Assembly (NCBI RefSeq): GCF_907177275.1
Contig: NZ_CAJSLV010000092.1
Span: 1 to 64,000, forward strand
Reading direction: 5' to 3'
DNA: 64,000 nucleotides
DNA from: Actinacidiphila cocklensis
GTDB lineage: Bacteria > Actinomycetota > Actinomycetes > Streptomycetales > Streptomycetaceae
Numbering within the stretch: the first letter of the stretch is position 1; the number at the start of each line of letters is the position of its first letter. The position numbers and the translations under genes were made by a program. This document shows, in pieces, positions 25,175 to 32,931 of this stretch. The notes beneath the pieces were generated by a model. That model was not told the DNA's origin, did not search any database, and saw nothing but the letters and a program-made list of their open reading frames with translations.

Positions 25175-27769
25175 GTGCACGTGTCCACCCGCAAGAGACA
25201 CTGGCTGACGATCTCAGCCGTCACCGCACTCGCCGCACTCGTCGCCATGCCGGCCGGGGCCGCCCCCGGCCACCCGAACACCAGGCCGCACGCCTTCACC
25301 GCCGTCACCGCGCAGGACAGGGACGGCGGCGGGGACGACGACGGCGGCGGTGAGGCCGACGAGATCGCCGAGGGCGCGGACCAGTTCGCCGAGGCGAGGA
25401 CCTCGCCCGGCACCATCGCGCCCGGCGCCTTCGCCGCGGCCTGGGACCAGTTGGCCAACCTGCCGTCCACCGGCGGCACCTGGCAGCACCTGACCGGGCT
25501 GCCCTACAACTCCGACGACCCGCGCTACCGCGACATCGACTCCAACTCCAGCGGCGGGGCAGGCCTGGTGACCGGCCGGGCCGCCGCGCTCGCGGCCGAC
25601 AGCGGCGGCTACGTCTACGAGGGCAGCGCGGGCGGCGGTGTGTGGCGCTCGTCGACCGGCGGCGGCCACTGGACGCCGATCAGCGACGCGCTGCCGACCC
25701 AGGCGACCGGCGCCCTCGCGCTGGACGGCGGCGGCCGGCTGTGGCTCGGCACCGGCGAGGCGACCACCAACGCCGACGCCTACCTCGGCAGCGGCGTCTA
25801 CGTGCTCGCCCACCCGCGCAGCGGCGCCTTCACCGCACGCGACCGGGTCGGCGGCAGCGAACTGGACTCCACGACCATCCACACGCTCCGCTTCGGCGGC
25901 AGCACCGTGTGGGCCTCCACCAGCAAGGGCGTGTGGAGCCACTCCACGATGGACCTGCGCGGCCCGTGGAAGCTGGAGTTCGCGCCGAACCCGGACTACC
26001 TGCCCGGCGGTCCGCTGGCCTCCGACCCGAGCGCGCCGTACAAGAACATCGCCAACGACGTGGCGATCGACCCGCGGCACCCGTCCGAGGTGCTGCTGGC
26101 GGTGGGCTGGCGCAGCGGTGACACCTACAACGGCTTCTACCGCAAGGTGAACGGCAGTTGGACCCGGGTCAGCTCGCTCGGCGAGCTCCCGACGGACGCC
26201 GGCGGCGTCGGCAACGTCACCTTCGCCCGCTCCGCCGACGGCTCGCGCTACTACCTGATCAACCAGTCGCCGACCGCGCTGAACACCGACCCGGACAGCA
26301 ACCTCGACGGCATCTACGTCTCCAAGAACGGTGACCCGTTCGGCAGTTGGACCAAGACCGCCGACACCGAGGCGCTCGCGGCCGCCGGCTCCGCACTCGA
26401 CGAGCCGGGCTTCATGCCCGGCGTCCAGGCCTGGTACAACGAGTTCCTCCAGGTCGACCCGACGAACCCCGACCACGTCTACGCCGGCCTCGAGGAGGTC
26501 TTCGAGACCGGGGACGGCGGCGCCGACTGGTCGGCGGTCGGCCCGTACTGGAACTTCGGCTTCGACTGCTGGAGCATCGACCCGGCCAAGCAGACCGGCG
26601 ACTGCCACCAGACCGTGCACGCCGACCAGCACGCGGTGGCCGTCGGCAGCTACCACGGCAAGCCGTACGTCTACGTCGGCGACGACGGCGGCGTCTACAA
26701 GCGCCCGCTGAACGGCAGCAAGGACGCCCAGGGGCACGGCACCGACTGGGTGTCCACCAGCGACGGCACCATCGACACCCTGCAGTACTACTCGGTGGGC
26801 ATCGGCCGCGACCCGGCCGGCCACGGCCTGGCGGTCAACGGCGGGCTGCAGGACAACGGCCAGTCCCTGCTGCGCGCCGGCGACAAGGTGATGGGCTCGA
26901 ACTTCGGCGGCGACGGCGGCGACACCCTCACCGACCCGGCCGACGGCTGCAACATCGCCCAGGAGTACGTCTACCTCGCGATCAACGTCACCCAGAACTG
27001 CGCCGTCAACGACGGGGCGTGGGTGGACGACCCGGCGAAGGCCACCAGCTACGGCGTGGCGCCGCCCGACAACGAGACCGGTGAGGCCCGCTTCATCGCC
27101 CCGCTGAGCACCGACACCCGCAACGCCGACACCTGGATCGCCGGCGGCCGGCACGTGTGGGTGCAGACCCACGGCTACGCCATCCGCAGCGGCGACGAGT
27201 GGACGGACGCCTTCGACCTCGGCGCGGGCCACACCGCCACCGCGGTGGCCGCCCAGGGCGGCAAGGTCTACGCGGCATGGTGCGGCCCCTGCAACAACCA
27301 GGGCTTCACCCGCGGCATCGCGGTCGGCAACGCCGACGGGACGGGCTGGCACCAGGTCGACCTGCCGGTCGACGGCACCGTCCCGAACCGGTACCTGTCG
27401 GGCTTCGCCGTCGACCCGGCGGACTCCGACCACGTCTACCTCGCGGTCAACGGCTTCTCCCGGCACTGGACCGAGGGACCCGGCGCCGGCATCGGCCACG
27501 TCTTCGAGTCCCGTGACGGCGGCACCACGTGGCGGGACATCTCGGCGAACCTGCCGGACGTGCCCGCCGACGCGCTGCTCGCGCTGCCCGGCGGCGGCCT
27601 GGCGCTGGCCACCGACCTCGGCGTGGTCTACCGCGCCCCGCACCGCACCGCGTGGAGCCGGGTCGGCAACCTGCCGGCGGTCGCGGTGCTCCAGCTCAAG
27701 TCCGGCCCCGACGGGCGGGTCTACGCGGCCACGCACGGCCGCGGGCTCTACTCCATCGCCCTGAGGTAG
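25175..27769 (+). CDS. Secreted beta-propeller (BNR/sialidase-like, GH74-like fold) protein
   Basis: This 864-residue exported protein starts at GTG 25175, four bases after CGGAGG (GTG 25181 is an alternative). The signal peptide ends near MPAGAAPG and is followed by an acidic Asp/Gly-rich linker. The rest is a repeated beta-propeller with BNR-like Asp boxes (SSTGGGHWTPI, ETGDGGADWSAV, SRDGGTTWRDI) as in sialidases, GH74 xyloglucanases and VPS10-type proteins. Catalytic residues cannot be assigned, so activity on glycans is only a possibility. Repeats of the form VYEGSAGGGVWRSSTGG and IDPRHPSEVLLAVG are diagnostic of the fold. Confidence 0.75.
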   Translation: MHVSTRKRHWLTISAVTALAALVAMPAGAAPGHPNTRPHAFTAVTAQDRDGGGDDDGGGEADEIAEGADQFAEARTSPGTIAPGAFAAAWDQLANLPSTGGTWQHLTGLPYNSDDPRYRDIDSNSSGGAGLVTGRAAALAADSGGYVYEGSAGGGVWRSSTGGGHWTPISDALPTQATGALALDGGGRLWLGTGEATTNADAYLGSGVYVLAHPRSGAFTARDRVGGSELDSTTIHTLRFGGSTVWASTSKGVWSHSTMDLRGPWKLEFAPNPDYLPGGPLASDPSAPYKNIANDVAIDPRHPSEVLLAVGWRSGDTYNGFYRKVNGSWTRVSSLGELPTDAGGVGNVTFARSADGSRYYLINQSPTALNTDPDSNLDGIYVSKNGDPFGSWTKTADTEALAAAGSALDEPGFMPGVQAWYNEFLQVDPTNPDHVYAGLEEVFETGDGGADWSAVGPYWNFGFDCWSIDPAKQTGDCHQTVHADQHAVAVGSYHGKPYVYVGDDGGVYKRPLNGSKDAQGHGTDWVSTSDGTIDTLQYYSVGIGRDPAGHGLAVNGGLQDNGQSLLRAGDKVMGSNFGGDGGDTLTDPADGCNIAQEYVYLAINVTQNCAVNDGAWVDDPAKATSYGVAPPDNETGEARFIAPLSTDTRNADTWIAGGRHVWVQTHGYAIRSGDEWTDAFDLGAGHTATAVAAQGGKVYAAWCGPCNNQGFTRGIAVGNADGTGWHQVDLPVDGTVPNRYLSGFAVDPADSDHVYLAVNGFSRHWTEGPGAGIGHVFESRDGGTTWRDISANLPDVPADALLALPGGGLALATDLGVVYRAPHRTAWSRVGNLPAVAVLQLKSGPDGRVYAATHGRGLYSIALR

Positions 27770-27787
27770 CCGGGGTACGCACCCTCA

Positions 27788-27820
27788 CCGGGCCGGTCCG
27801 CGGAATGCGGGCCGGCCCGG
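27788..27820. terminator. Bidirectional hairpin terminator
   Basis: A 14-bp stem with one G-T wobble (27788-27801 with 27807-27820) and a 5-base loop lies between the convergent propeller and amidase genes. Confidence 0.8.
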
Positions 27821-27866
27821 CGCGTCACGGGGGCAGGGGGGTCAGGGATGGCAGCGGGCCGGGGGG

Positions 27867-28607
27867 TCAGCCCGCATAGGTCGCCTTCTGGCGCAGGGCC
27901 GCGACGGTCTTGCGTATCCAGGGCAGGGCGTCGTAGAGGGCCTGGCCCGGGCAGGTGGTCTCGTAGACGTCGCGGTGGCCGGAGATGACGTTGAGGGTGG
28001 CCGCGGTGCCCTTGGGGTAGCGGCTGCCGTCGTTGCTGGAGACCAGCCGGACCTTGCCGAGCGGGTCGACGGACGGGTCGAGCTTCCAGGCGGCTATCTG
28101 GGCGATGGCCTTGAGCATCGCCCGCGGGACCTTGCGGCCCGCACCGAAGTTGCCGAGCGCGGCTATGCCGATGGTGTCGGTGTTGAAGCCCTCGGTGTGC
28201 GCGCCGCGCACGTCGCGGACGGCGCTGCCCGAGCGGCCCTCGTAGATGCCGCCGCAGCGGTCGACGACGAAGTTGTAGCCGAGGTCGTCCCAGCCCATGG
28301 CGATGTGCTGCTGTTCGAGGGCGAGCAGCATCGCCGGGACGTCCTTCTTGCAGTCGTAGTCGTTGGGGTTGTCCGTGTGGTGGACGAACACCGCCTTGAC
28401 CGAGTGGTCGTAGACCAGGCCCTTGCGTACCGAGGACTCGTCGGCGTGCCAGGCGGTGCGCCCGATGACCACCGGCCGCAGCACCGCGGGGTGCAGGACG
28501 GCGCGGGTGTGCCGTGGCCTCTGCACCGGATGATCAGGGACCGAGCAGGCCCCCAGAAAGGCCAGCGACAGAAGCGACGACACCAGCTTGACCCTGTGCG
28601 GTCGCAT
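27867..28607 (-). CDS. PGRP-type N-acetylmuramoyl-L-alanine amidase lipoprotein
   Basis: This 246-residue exported protein has a lipobox-like FLGAC (Cys21), so it is probably membrane-anchored. The Amidase_2/PGRP domain is complete: zinc His in VFVHHTDNPNDY, the GWDDLGYNFVVDRCGGIYEGR segment, AHTEGFNTDTIGIA, the second zinc His in ISGHRDVYETTCPG and the Cys ligand in TTCPG. It cleaves the amide bond between muramic acid and the stem peptide and takes part in wall turnover or recycling. The neighbouring deacetylase and PBP genes fit this role. Confidence 0.93.
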   Translation of the reverse strand: MRPHRVKLVSSLLSLAFLGACSVPDHPVQRPRHTRAVLHPAVLRPVVIGRTAWHADESSVRKGLVYDHSVKAVFVHHTDNPNDYDCKKDVPAMLLALEQQHIAMGWDDLGYNFVVDRCGGIYEGRSGSAVRDVRGAHTEGFNTDTIGIAALGNFGAGRKVPRAMLKAIAQIAAWKLDPSVDPLGKVRLVSSNDGSRYPKGTAATLNVISGHRDVYETTCPGQALYDALPWIRKTVAALRQKATYAG

Positions 28608-28709
28608 GCCTTCACCCTCGGCCCGTTGCGGGCGGCACGACAGCCACTGGGGGCCATTCGGGTGATTTAAGCGGTTCTGACCTGCGATTTTCGCCCGCGT
28701 GCGAGGGGG

Positions 28710-29351
28710 TCAGGCGCGCCGGGCGGGGCCGGTGAAGTGCCAGCCGCGGGCGGTGAGGCGGGGCAGGAGGCAGGCGACGGCCTCGACGGTCTGCGAGCGG
28801 TCGCCGCCGCCGTCGTGCAGCAGCACGACCGCCCCGGGGGTCAGCCGGCTCTCCACCCGGCGGACCAGCTCCGCGGTGCCCGGCGGCTCCCAGTCCTCGA
28901 CCGAGACCCGCCAGCCCAGCGGGACCATGCCGAGCCCGCGGGCGACCTCGGGGGTGCCGCCCCAGCTGCCGAACGGGGCGCGGAAGTACGGGATCGGCGC
29001 GTCGGGGACGGCGGCGCGGATGGCCGCCGTGGTGGCCTCCAGGTCGGCCCGGACGCGGTCGGCCGGCCAGTCGGCCATGTCGTCGTGGTGCATGCCGTGG
29101 TTGCCCAGCGTGTGGCCGTCGGCGACGATCTCGCGGACGATCTCCGGGTGGGCCAGGGCGTGCGCGCCCCAGAGGCAGAAGACCGCCGTGACCCCGTGCT
29201 CGCGGAGCACGGACAGCAGGTGGGGGGTGTGGACCGGGTCCGGCCCGTCGTCGAAGGTCAGCGCCAGGTACGAGCCGACCCGGCGGGTGGACTCGACGAC
29301 GGCCGCGGTCCGGCCGAGTCGGCCGGCCGGTCCCTCTGCTGTGGTGGTCAC
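28710..29351 (-). CDS. Polysaccharide deacetylase (NodB/CE4 domain), intracellular form
   Basis: This 213-residue deacetylase has no signal peptide when started at GTG 29351, which has AGGAG nine bases upstream. All five NodB motifs look functional: LTFDDGPDPVHT, GNHGMHHDD (metal His pair), YFRAPFGSWG, VSVEDWEPPG and VVLLHDGGGD. It would remove N- or O-acetyl groups from a chitin-, peptidoglycan- or xylan-like substrate. It lies 23 bp downstream of the esterase-CBM2 gene on the same strand and may be co-transcribed with it, although it lacks export signals. Confidence 0.88.
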   Translation of the reverse strand: MTTTAEGPAGRLGRTAAVVESTRRVGSYLALTFDDGPDPVHTPHLLSVLREHGVTAVFCLWGAHALAHPEIVREIVADGHTLGNHGMHHDDMADWPADRVRADLEATTAAIRAAVPDAPIPYFRAPFGSWGGTPEVARGLGMVPLGWRVSVEDWEPPGTAELVRRVESRLTPGAVVLLHDGGGDRSQTVEAVACLLPRLTARGWHFTGPARRA

Positions 29352-29374
29352 GGCGGTGCTCCTGTCGTGCGGGT

Positions 29375-30823
29375 TCAGCCGGCTTGGCAGCTCATGGTGA
29401 GGTTGGGCGCGGCACCGCTGGTGCTCGCGGTGTAGCCGAAGGTGGTGCTGGCGCCGGCGCCCAACTGGCCGTTGTACGCGGCGTTCTTCGCCGTGGTCTG
29501 GCCACCGGAGGTGCCCTGGACGGCGTTCCACAGGCTGGTGATGGTGTCACCGGACGGCTGCGTCCACGACGCCGTCCAGCCGGAGATCGCCGAGGAGCCG
29601 GTGTTCTTGACCGTGACCTCGGCCTGGTAGCCGCCGGTCCAGGCGTTCACCGTGCGGTACATCGCCGAGCAGCCCGCGCTCGGCGGCGGGGTGCCACCGG
29701 TGGTACCGGTGGAGGTACCCGTCGACGTACCCGTGGAGGTACCGGTCGAGGTTCCCGTGCTGGTGCCGGTCGAGGTGCCGGTGGACGTGCCCGTGCTCGT
29801 CCCGGTCGACGTACCGCCGGTGGTGCCGCCGGTGCCGTCGAGGCCGAAGAAGGTGATCGCCTTCGCCGCCATGCCGTTGGTGGGCAGGGAGTGGCCGACA
29901 CCGGAGATGCTGAAGGCCTCGACCGGTGCCTGCGCCGAGTTGGTGCCGTAGCGGGTGTGGGTCCAGCCGGACTGCGGGCTGTCGGTGAGGACCGGGGTCT
30001 GGCTGACGCCGAGGACGTTGGTCCACTGCTTGATCTCTTCACCGAAGTTGTTGTAGTTCAGCGTGGTGTCGGCGGTGCCGTGCCACAGCTGCACCCGGGG
30101 CCGGGCGCCGGTGTAGCCGGGGTAGGCGCCGCGCACCAGGTCGCCCCACTCCTGCGGGGTGTGGCTGATCTGGCCGTTGGCGCACGCGTTGTTCCACCCC
30201 GACGGGTCGGAGGTGGCGAAGCACGCGAAGGGGACGCCCATGAAGGCCGCGCCGGCCTTGAAGACGTCCGGGTAGTCGCCGAGCAGGACGTCGGTCATCA
30301 TCGCGCCGGACGAGGCGCCGGTGACGTAGACCCGGCTGGAGTCCGCGCTGTTGTGCTGCTCGACGTAGGACACCATCGAGGCGATGCTCGCCGGGTCGCT
30401 GCTGCCGTTGTGGGTGAGCGCCCCGGCCGAGGAGACGTCGAAGCACTGGCCGCTGACGTTGGCGTCCGGGTAGATGACGATGAAGCCGTACTGGTCGGCG
30501 AGCGTGTGGAACTCGGTGCCCGAGTAGAAGGCGGGGCCGGTGCCGGTGCAGTAGTGGACGGCGACCAGGATCGCCGGGTTGGCCTTCACCGAGTTCGGCA
30601 CGTACTCGTACATCCGCAGGTTGCCGGGGTTGCTGCCGAAGTTGGTGACCTCGGTGAGCGAGGCGGCCGACGCGCTCTGGGCGGACGACAGGGTGATCGC
30701 GGCCAGGATCGAGGCGACCGCGGCGAGCAGCGCGGTCAGCAGCGTCGCGAGACGCCTCCTGCCGCTGCCGGTGCGGATACCGGCCGGGGAGCCGGCGCCG
30801 CGCGGCGCTCGTGTGGGGGGCAT
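29375..30823 (-). CDS. Secreted PHB-depolymerase-like esterase (CE1 type) with CBM2
   Basis: This 482-residue secreted enzyme starts at ATG 30823 behind GAAAGGA. The signal peptide ends near SSAQSASAA. The esterase domain (about 55-345) is of the PHB-depolymerase/feruloyl-esterase/acetylxylan-esterase kind, with nucleophile Ser171 in VTGASSGAMM and a His in SGVGHSLP. A Gly-Thr-Ser repeat linker (about 346-383) leads to a C-terminal CBM2 that binds cellulose or xylan. It probably removes acetyl or feruloyl side groups from xylan alongside the divergent GH10 xylanase. The CBM2-coding DNA is nearly identical to that of the xylanase. Confidence 0.9.
   Translation of the reverse strand: MPPTRAPRGAGSPAGIRTGSGRRRLATLLTALLAAVASILAAITLSSAQSASAASLTEVTNFGSNPGNLRMYEYVPNSVKANPAILVAVHYCTGTGPAFYSGTEFHTLADQYGFIVIYPDANVSGQCFDVSSAGALTHNGSSDPASIASMVSYVEQHNSADSSRVYVTGASSGAMMTDVLLGDYPDVFKAGAAFMGVPFACFATSDPSGWNNACANGQISHTPQEWGDLVRGAYPGYTGARPRVQLWHGTADTTLNYNNFGEEIKQWTNVLGVSQTPVLTDSPQSGWTHTRYGTNSAQAPVEAFSISGVGHSLPTNGMAAKAITFFGLDGTGGTTGGTSTGTSTGTSTGTSTGTSTGTSTGTSTGTSTGTSTGTTGGTPPPSAGCSAMYRTVNAWTGGYQAEVTVKNTGSSAISGWTASWTQPSGDTITSLWNAVQGTSGGQTTAKNAAYNGQLGAGASTTFGYTASTSGAAPNLTMSCQAG
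29420..29660 (-). repeat. Left arm of a 241-bp inverted repeat (CBM2-coding)
   Basis: This segment, read on the minus strand, matches 32528-32768 on the plus strand over 241 bases with one mismatch that I can find (GGCGCCGG against GGCGCGGG). It encodes most of the CBM2 of the esterase. The near-identity at silent sites points to recent duplication or gene conversion. Confidence 0.92.
29690..29838 (-). repeat. Gly-Thr-Ser linker-coding tandem repeat (esterase)
   Basis: Degenerate 12-bp units encode repeated Gly-Thr-Ser-Thr between the esterase and CBM2 domains. The xylanase carries a matching linker in the opposite orientation. Confidence 0.85.
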
Positions 30824-31313
30824 GGCGATGTCCTTTCGAGGCGTTGCCGCCCTGGTGGAGGCTCCCTCTCCGATCGGGGCGGTGTACGGGCGCGGACGCC
30901 CGGATGACTTTGCGAAAGTTTTCGACCCTTGCGCGAATGTTTCGGGCACCATAGGGCTGCAAAGTGCCTGAGTCAAGACATCCGGCGACGTCCGGCCGGG
31001 TGGTGCCCCTTCGGCACGATCGGACCGCTGTCCGGCTCCGCCACCGGAAAACCGCCCGCACGCAGGGGTCACACCGGTATCGGACGCCCCGTCAAAAGGT
31101 GCTTCCTGCCGCCCGGTTGTTTCGGAAAGGAGTCGTTGACGTTTCGAAGCCCAGGGTCCACACTGGCCAGCGATTCACCTCCTCCCGGCCACGCCGCGCC
31201 AGCGGCACAACTCCCGTGGCTGCAACACCCTCGCGAATGGACCCCCACCCGTTCGGGCCGGTGCGACACGCGCTGCTCCGGACTGCCAGCAGAAGAGGAA
31301 GAAGAGGTTGGAA
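30824..31313. promoter_or_regulatory. Divergent control region of the esterase and xylanase genes
   Basis: This 490-bp gene-free region holds two palindromic boxes near the esterase: CGAAAGTTTTCG (30913-30924) and CGAATGTTTCG (30934-30944), with centres about 21 bp apart, two helical turns. They resemble the CGAAACTTTCG-type inverted repeats described upstream of Streptomyces xylanase genes. Nearer the xylanase are half-sites GTTTCGGAAA (about 31129-31138) and GTTTCGAA (31141-31148). The rest shows no further feature. The LacI regulator encoded downstream of the xylanase is the obvious candidate ligand. Confidence 0.6.
31136..31164 (+). promoter_or_regulatory. Candidate xylanase promoter
   Basis: TTGACG and CACACT are separated by 17 bp, with a GTTTCGAA half-site starting at the last base of the -35. 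The -10 is poor, so this is tentative. The long leader to the xylanase start would be about 140 bases. Confidence 0.35.
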
Positions 31314-32813
31314 GTGATCAGTCACACCCCCCGAGACCGCAGCGAGTCCGGGAGACGCCGGCGTTCCGGTCTGCGGATCGCGATCGCCGCGGGCACGGCA
31401 GGCGCCGTGGCGGCCATCGGCCTGATGGCCACCGCCGGCACCGCCCACGCGGTCGGCACCCTGGGCAACGCGGCGGCGGCGCAGGGCCGTTACTTCGGCG
31501 CCGCGGTCAGCACGGCCCACCTGGGCGAGGCGGCCTACTCCTCGGCCCTGGACGCCGAGTTCGGCGCGGTCACGCCCGAGAACGAGATGAAGTGGGACAC
31601 GATCGAGTCGAGCCAGAACTCGTTCAACTTCGGTCCCGGCGACCAGATCGTCGCGCACGCCCAGGCCCAGAACATGAAGATCCGCGGGCACACGCTGGTC
31701 TGGCACTCCCAGCTGCCCGGCTGGGTGTCGGGCCTGAGCGCCACGGCGCTCGAAGCGGCGATGAACAACCACATCACCCAGGTGATGACCCACTACAAGG
31801 GCAAGATCTACGCCTGGGACGTCGTCAACGAGGCCTTCCAGGACGGCTCGTCGGGTGCCCGGCGCAGCTCGCCCTTCCAGGACAAGCTGGGCAGCGGCTT
31901 CATCGAGGAGGCCTTCCGCACCGCGCGGGCCGCCGACCCGAACGCCAAGCTCTGCTACAACGACTACAACACCGACGGCGTCAACGCGAAGAGCACCGCC
32001 GTCTACAACATGGTCAAGGACTTCAAGGCCCGCGGCGTCCCGATCGACTGCGTGGGCTTCCAGGGCCACTTCAACTCCCAGTCCCCGGTCCCCTCGGACT
32101 ACCAGGCCAACCTCCAGCGCTTCGCCGACCTCGGCGTGGACGTCCAGATGACGGAGGTCGACGTCGCGGGCTCGGGCACCGCGCAGGCCAACGACTACTC
32201 CACCATCGTCAAGGGCTGCCTCGCCGTGACCCGCTGCACCGGCATCACGGTGTGGGGCGTCACCGACAAGTACAGCTGGCGCAGCAGCGACACCCCGCTC
32301 CTGCTCGACGGCAACTACCAGAAGAAGGCGTCCTACAACGCCGTGCTCGCCGCCCTCGGCGGCGGAGGCGGCACCTCGGGCGGCACCTCCACGGGCACCT
32401 CGACGGGCACCTCGACGGGCACCTCGACGGGAACGTCCACGGGCACTTCCACCGGCACCTCGACCGGCACCTCCACGGGTACCTCGACCGGCACGACGGG
32501 TGGTACGGGTTCCGGCTGCTCGGCGACGTACCGCACGGTGAACGCCTGGACCGGCGGCTACCAGGCCGAGGTCACGGTCAAGAACACCGGCTCCTCGGCG
32601 ATCTCCGGCTGGACGGCGTCGTGGACGCAGCCGTCCGGTGACACCATCACCAGCCTGTGGAACGCCGTCCAGGGCACCTCCGGTGGCCAGACCACGGCGA
32701 AGAACGCCGCGTACAACGGCCAGTTGGGCGCGGGCGCCAGCACCACCTTCGGCTACACCGCGAGCACCGGCGGCGCGGCCCCCAGCCTCACCCTGAGCTG
32801 CCAGGCCGGATGA
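31314..32813 (+). CDS. Secreted GH10 endo-1,4-beta-xylanase with CBM2
   Basis: This 499-residue secreted xylanase starts at GTG 31314, six bases after GAGG; a TTG at 31308 is an in-frame alternative. The signal peptide ends near AGTAHA (about residue 46). The GH10 barrel (about 50-345) shows TPENEMKWD, GHTLVWHSQLPGW, acid/base Glu173 in WDVVNEAF and nucleophile Glu281 in MTEVDVAG. A Gly-Thr-Ser linker leads to a CBM2. It cleaves the xylan backbone and works with the divergent esterase. A strong terminator follows. Confidence 0.96.
   Translation: MISHTPRDRSESGRRRRSGLRIAIAAGTAGAVAAIGLMATAGTAHAVGTLGNAAAAQGRYFGAAVSTAHLGEAAYSSALDAEFGAVTPENEMKWDTIESSQNSFNFGPGDQIVAHAQAQNMKIRGHTLVWHSQLPGWVSGLSATALEAAMNNHITQVMTHYKGKIYAWDVVNEAFQDGSSGARRSSPFQDKLGSGFIEEAFRTARAADPNAKLCYNDYNTDGVNAKSTAVYNMVKDFKARGVPIDCVGFQGHFNSQSPVPSDYQANLQRFADLGVDVQMTEVDVAGSGTAQANDYSTIVKGCLAVTRCTGITVWGVTDKYSWRSSDTPLLLDGNYQKKASYNAVLAALGGGGGTSGGTSTGTSTGTSTGTSTGTSTGTSTGTSTGTSTGTSTGTTGGTGSGCSATYRTVNAWTGGYQAEVTVKNTGSSAISGWTASWTQPSGDTITSLWNAVQGTSGGQTTAKNAAYNGQLGAGASTTFGYTASTGGAAPSLTLSCQAG
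32370..32510 (+). repeat. Gly-Thr-Ser linker-coding tandem repeat (xylanase)
   Basis: About ten degenerate 12-bp units (GGCACCTCGACG and variants) encode the flexible linker between the GH10 and CBM2 domains. Confidence 0.9.
32528..32768 (+). repeat. Right arm of the 241-bp inverted repeat (CBM2-coding)
   Basis: This is the partner of 29420-29660 in inverted orientation, 2867 bp away, encoding the xylanase CBM2. Only the last about 15 codons of the two domains diverge. Confidence 0.92.
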
Positions 32814-32840
32814 CCGGGCGGTAGTGCGACACGCAAGACC

Positions 32841-32876
32841 GGCGGCGCGGCAGCCCTCCCTGACTGCCGCGCCGCC
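32841..32876 (+). terminator. Xylanase terminator
   Basis: A perfect 13-bp stem (arm GGCGGCGCGGCAG, 32841-32853 with 32864-32876) with a 10-base loop lies 27 bases after the xylanase stop codon. Confidence 0.9.
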
Positions 32877-32900
32877 TTCATGCCCGCGGTGGCGAATCAG

Positions 32901-32931
32901 CCGTGTAACACGGGACGCATAGCATGGGAAC
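32901..32931 (+). promoter_or_regulatory. LacI-gene promoter with 13-bp palindrome
   Basis: The perfect palindrome CCGTGTAACACGG (32901-32913) is followed by TAGCAT (32920-32925), a good -10. The GTG start at 32932 lies seven bases after that element, so the mRNA could be leaderless. The palindrome would sit in the -20 to -32 region and could be an autoregulatory site. Confidence 0.5.

Noticed and set aside
29690..29838. Regularly spaced repeats that could suggest a CRISPR or VNTR locus
   Set aside because: They are in-frame Gly-Thr-Ser linker codons inside the esterase gene, with no spacers.
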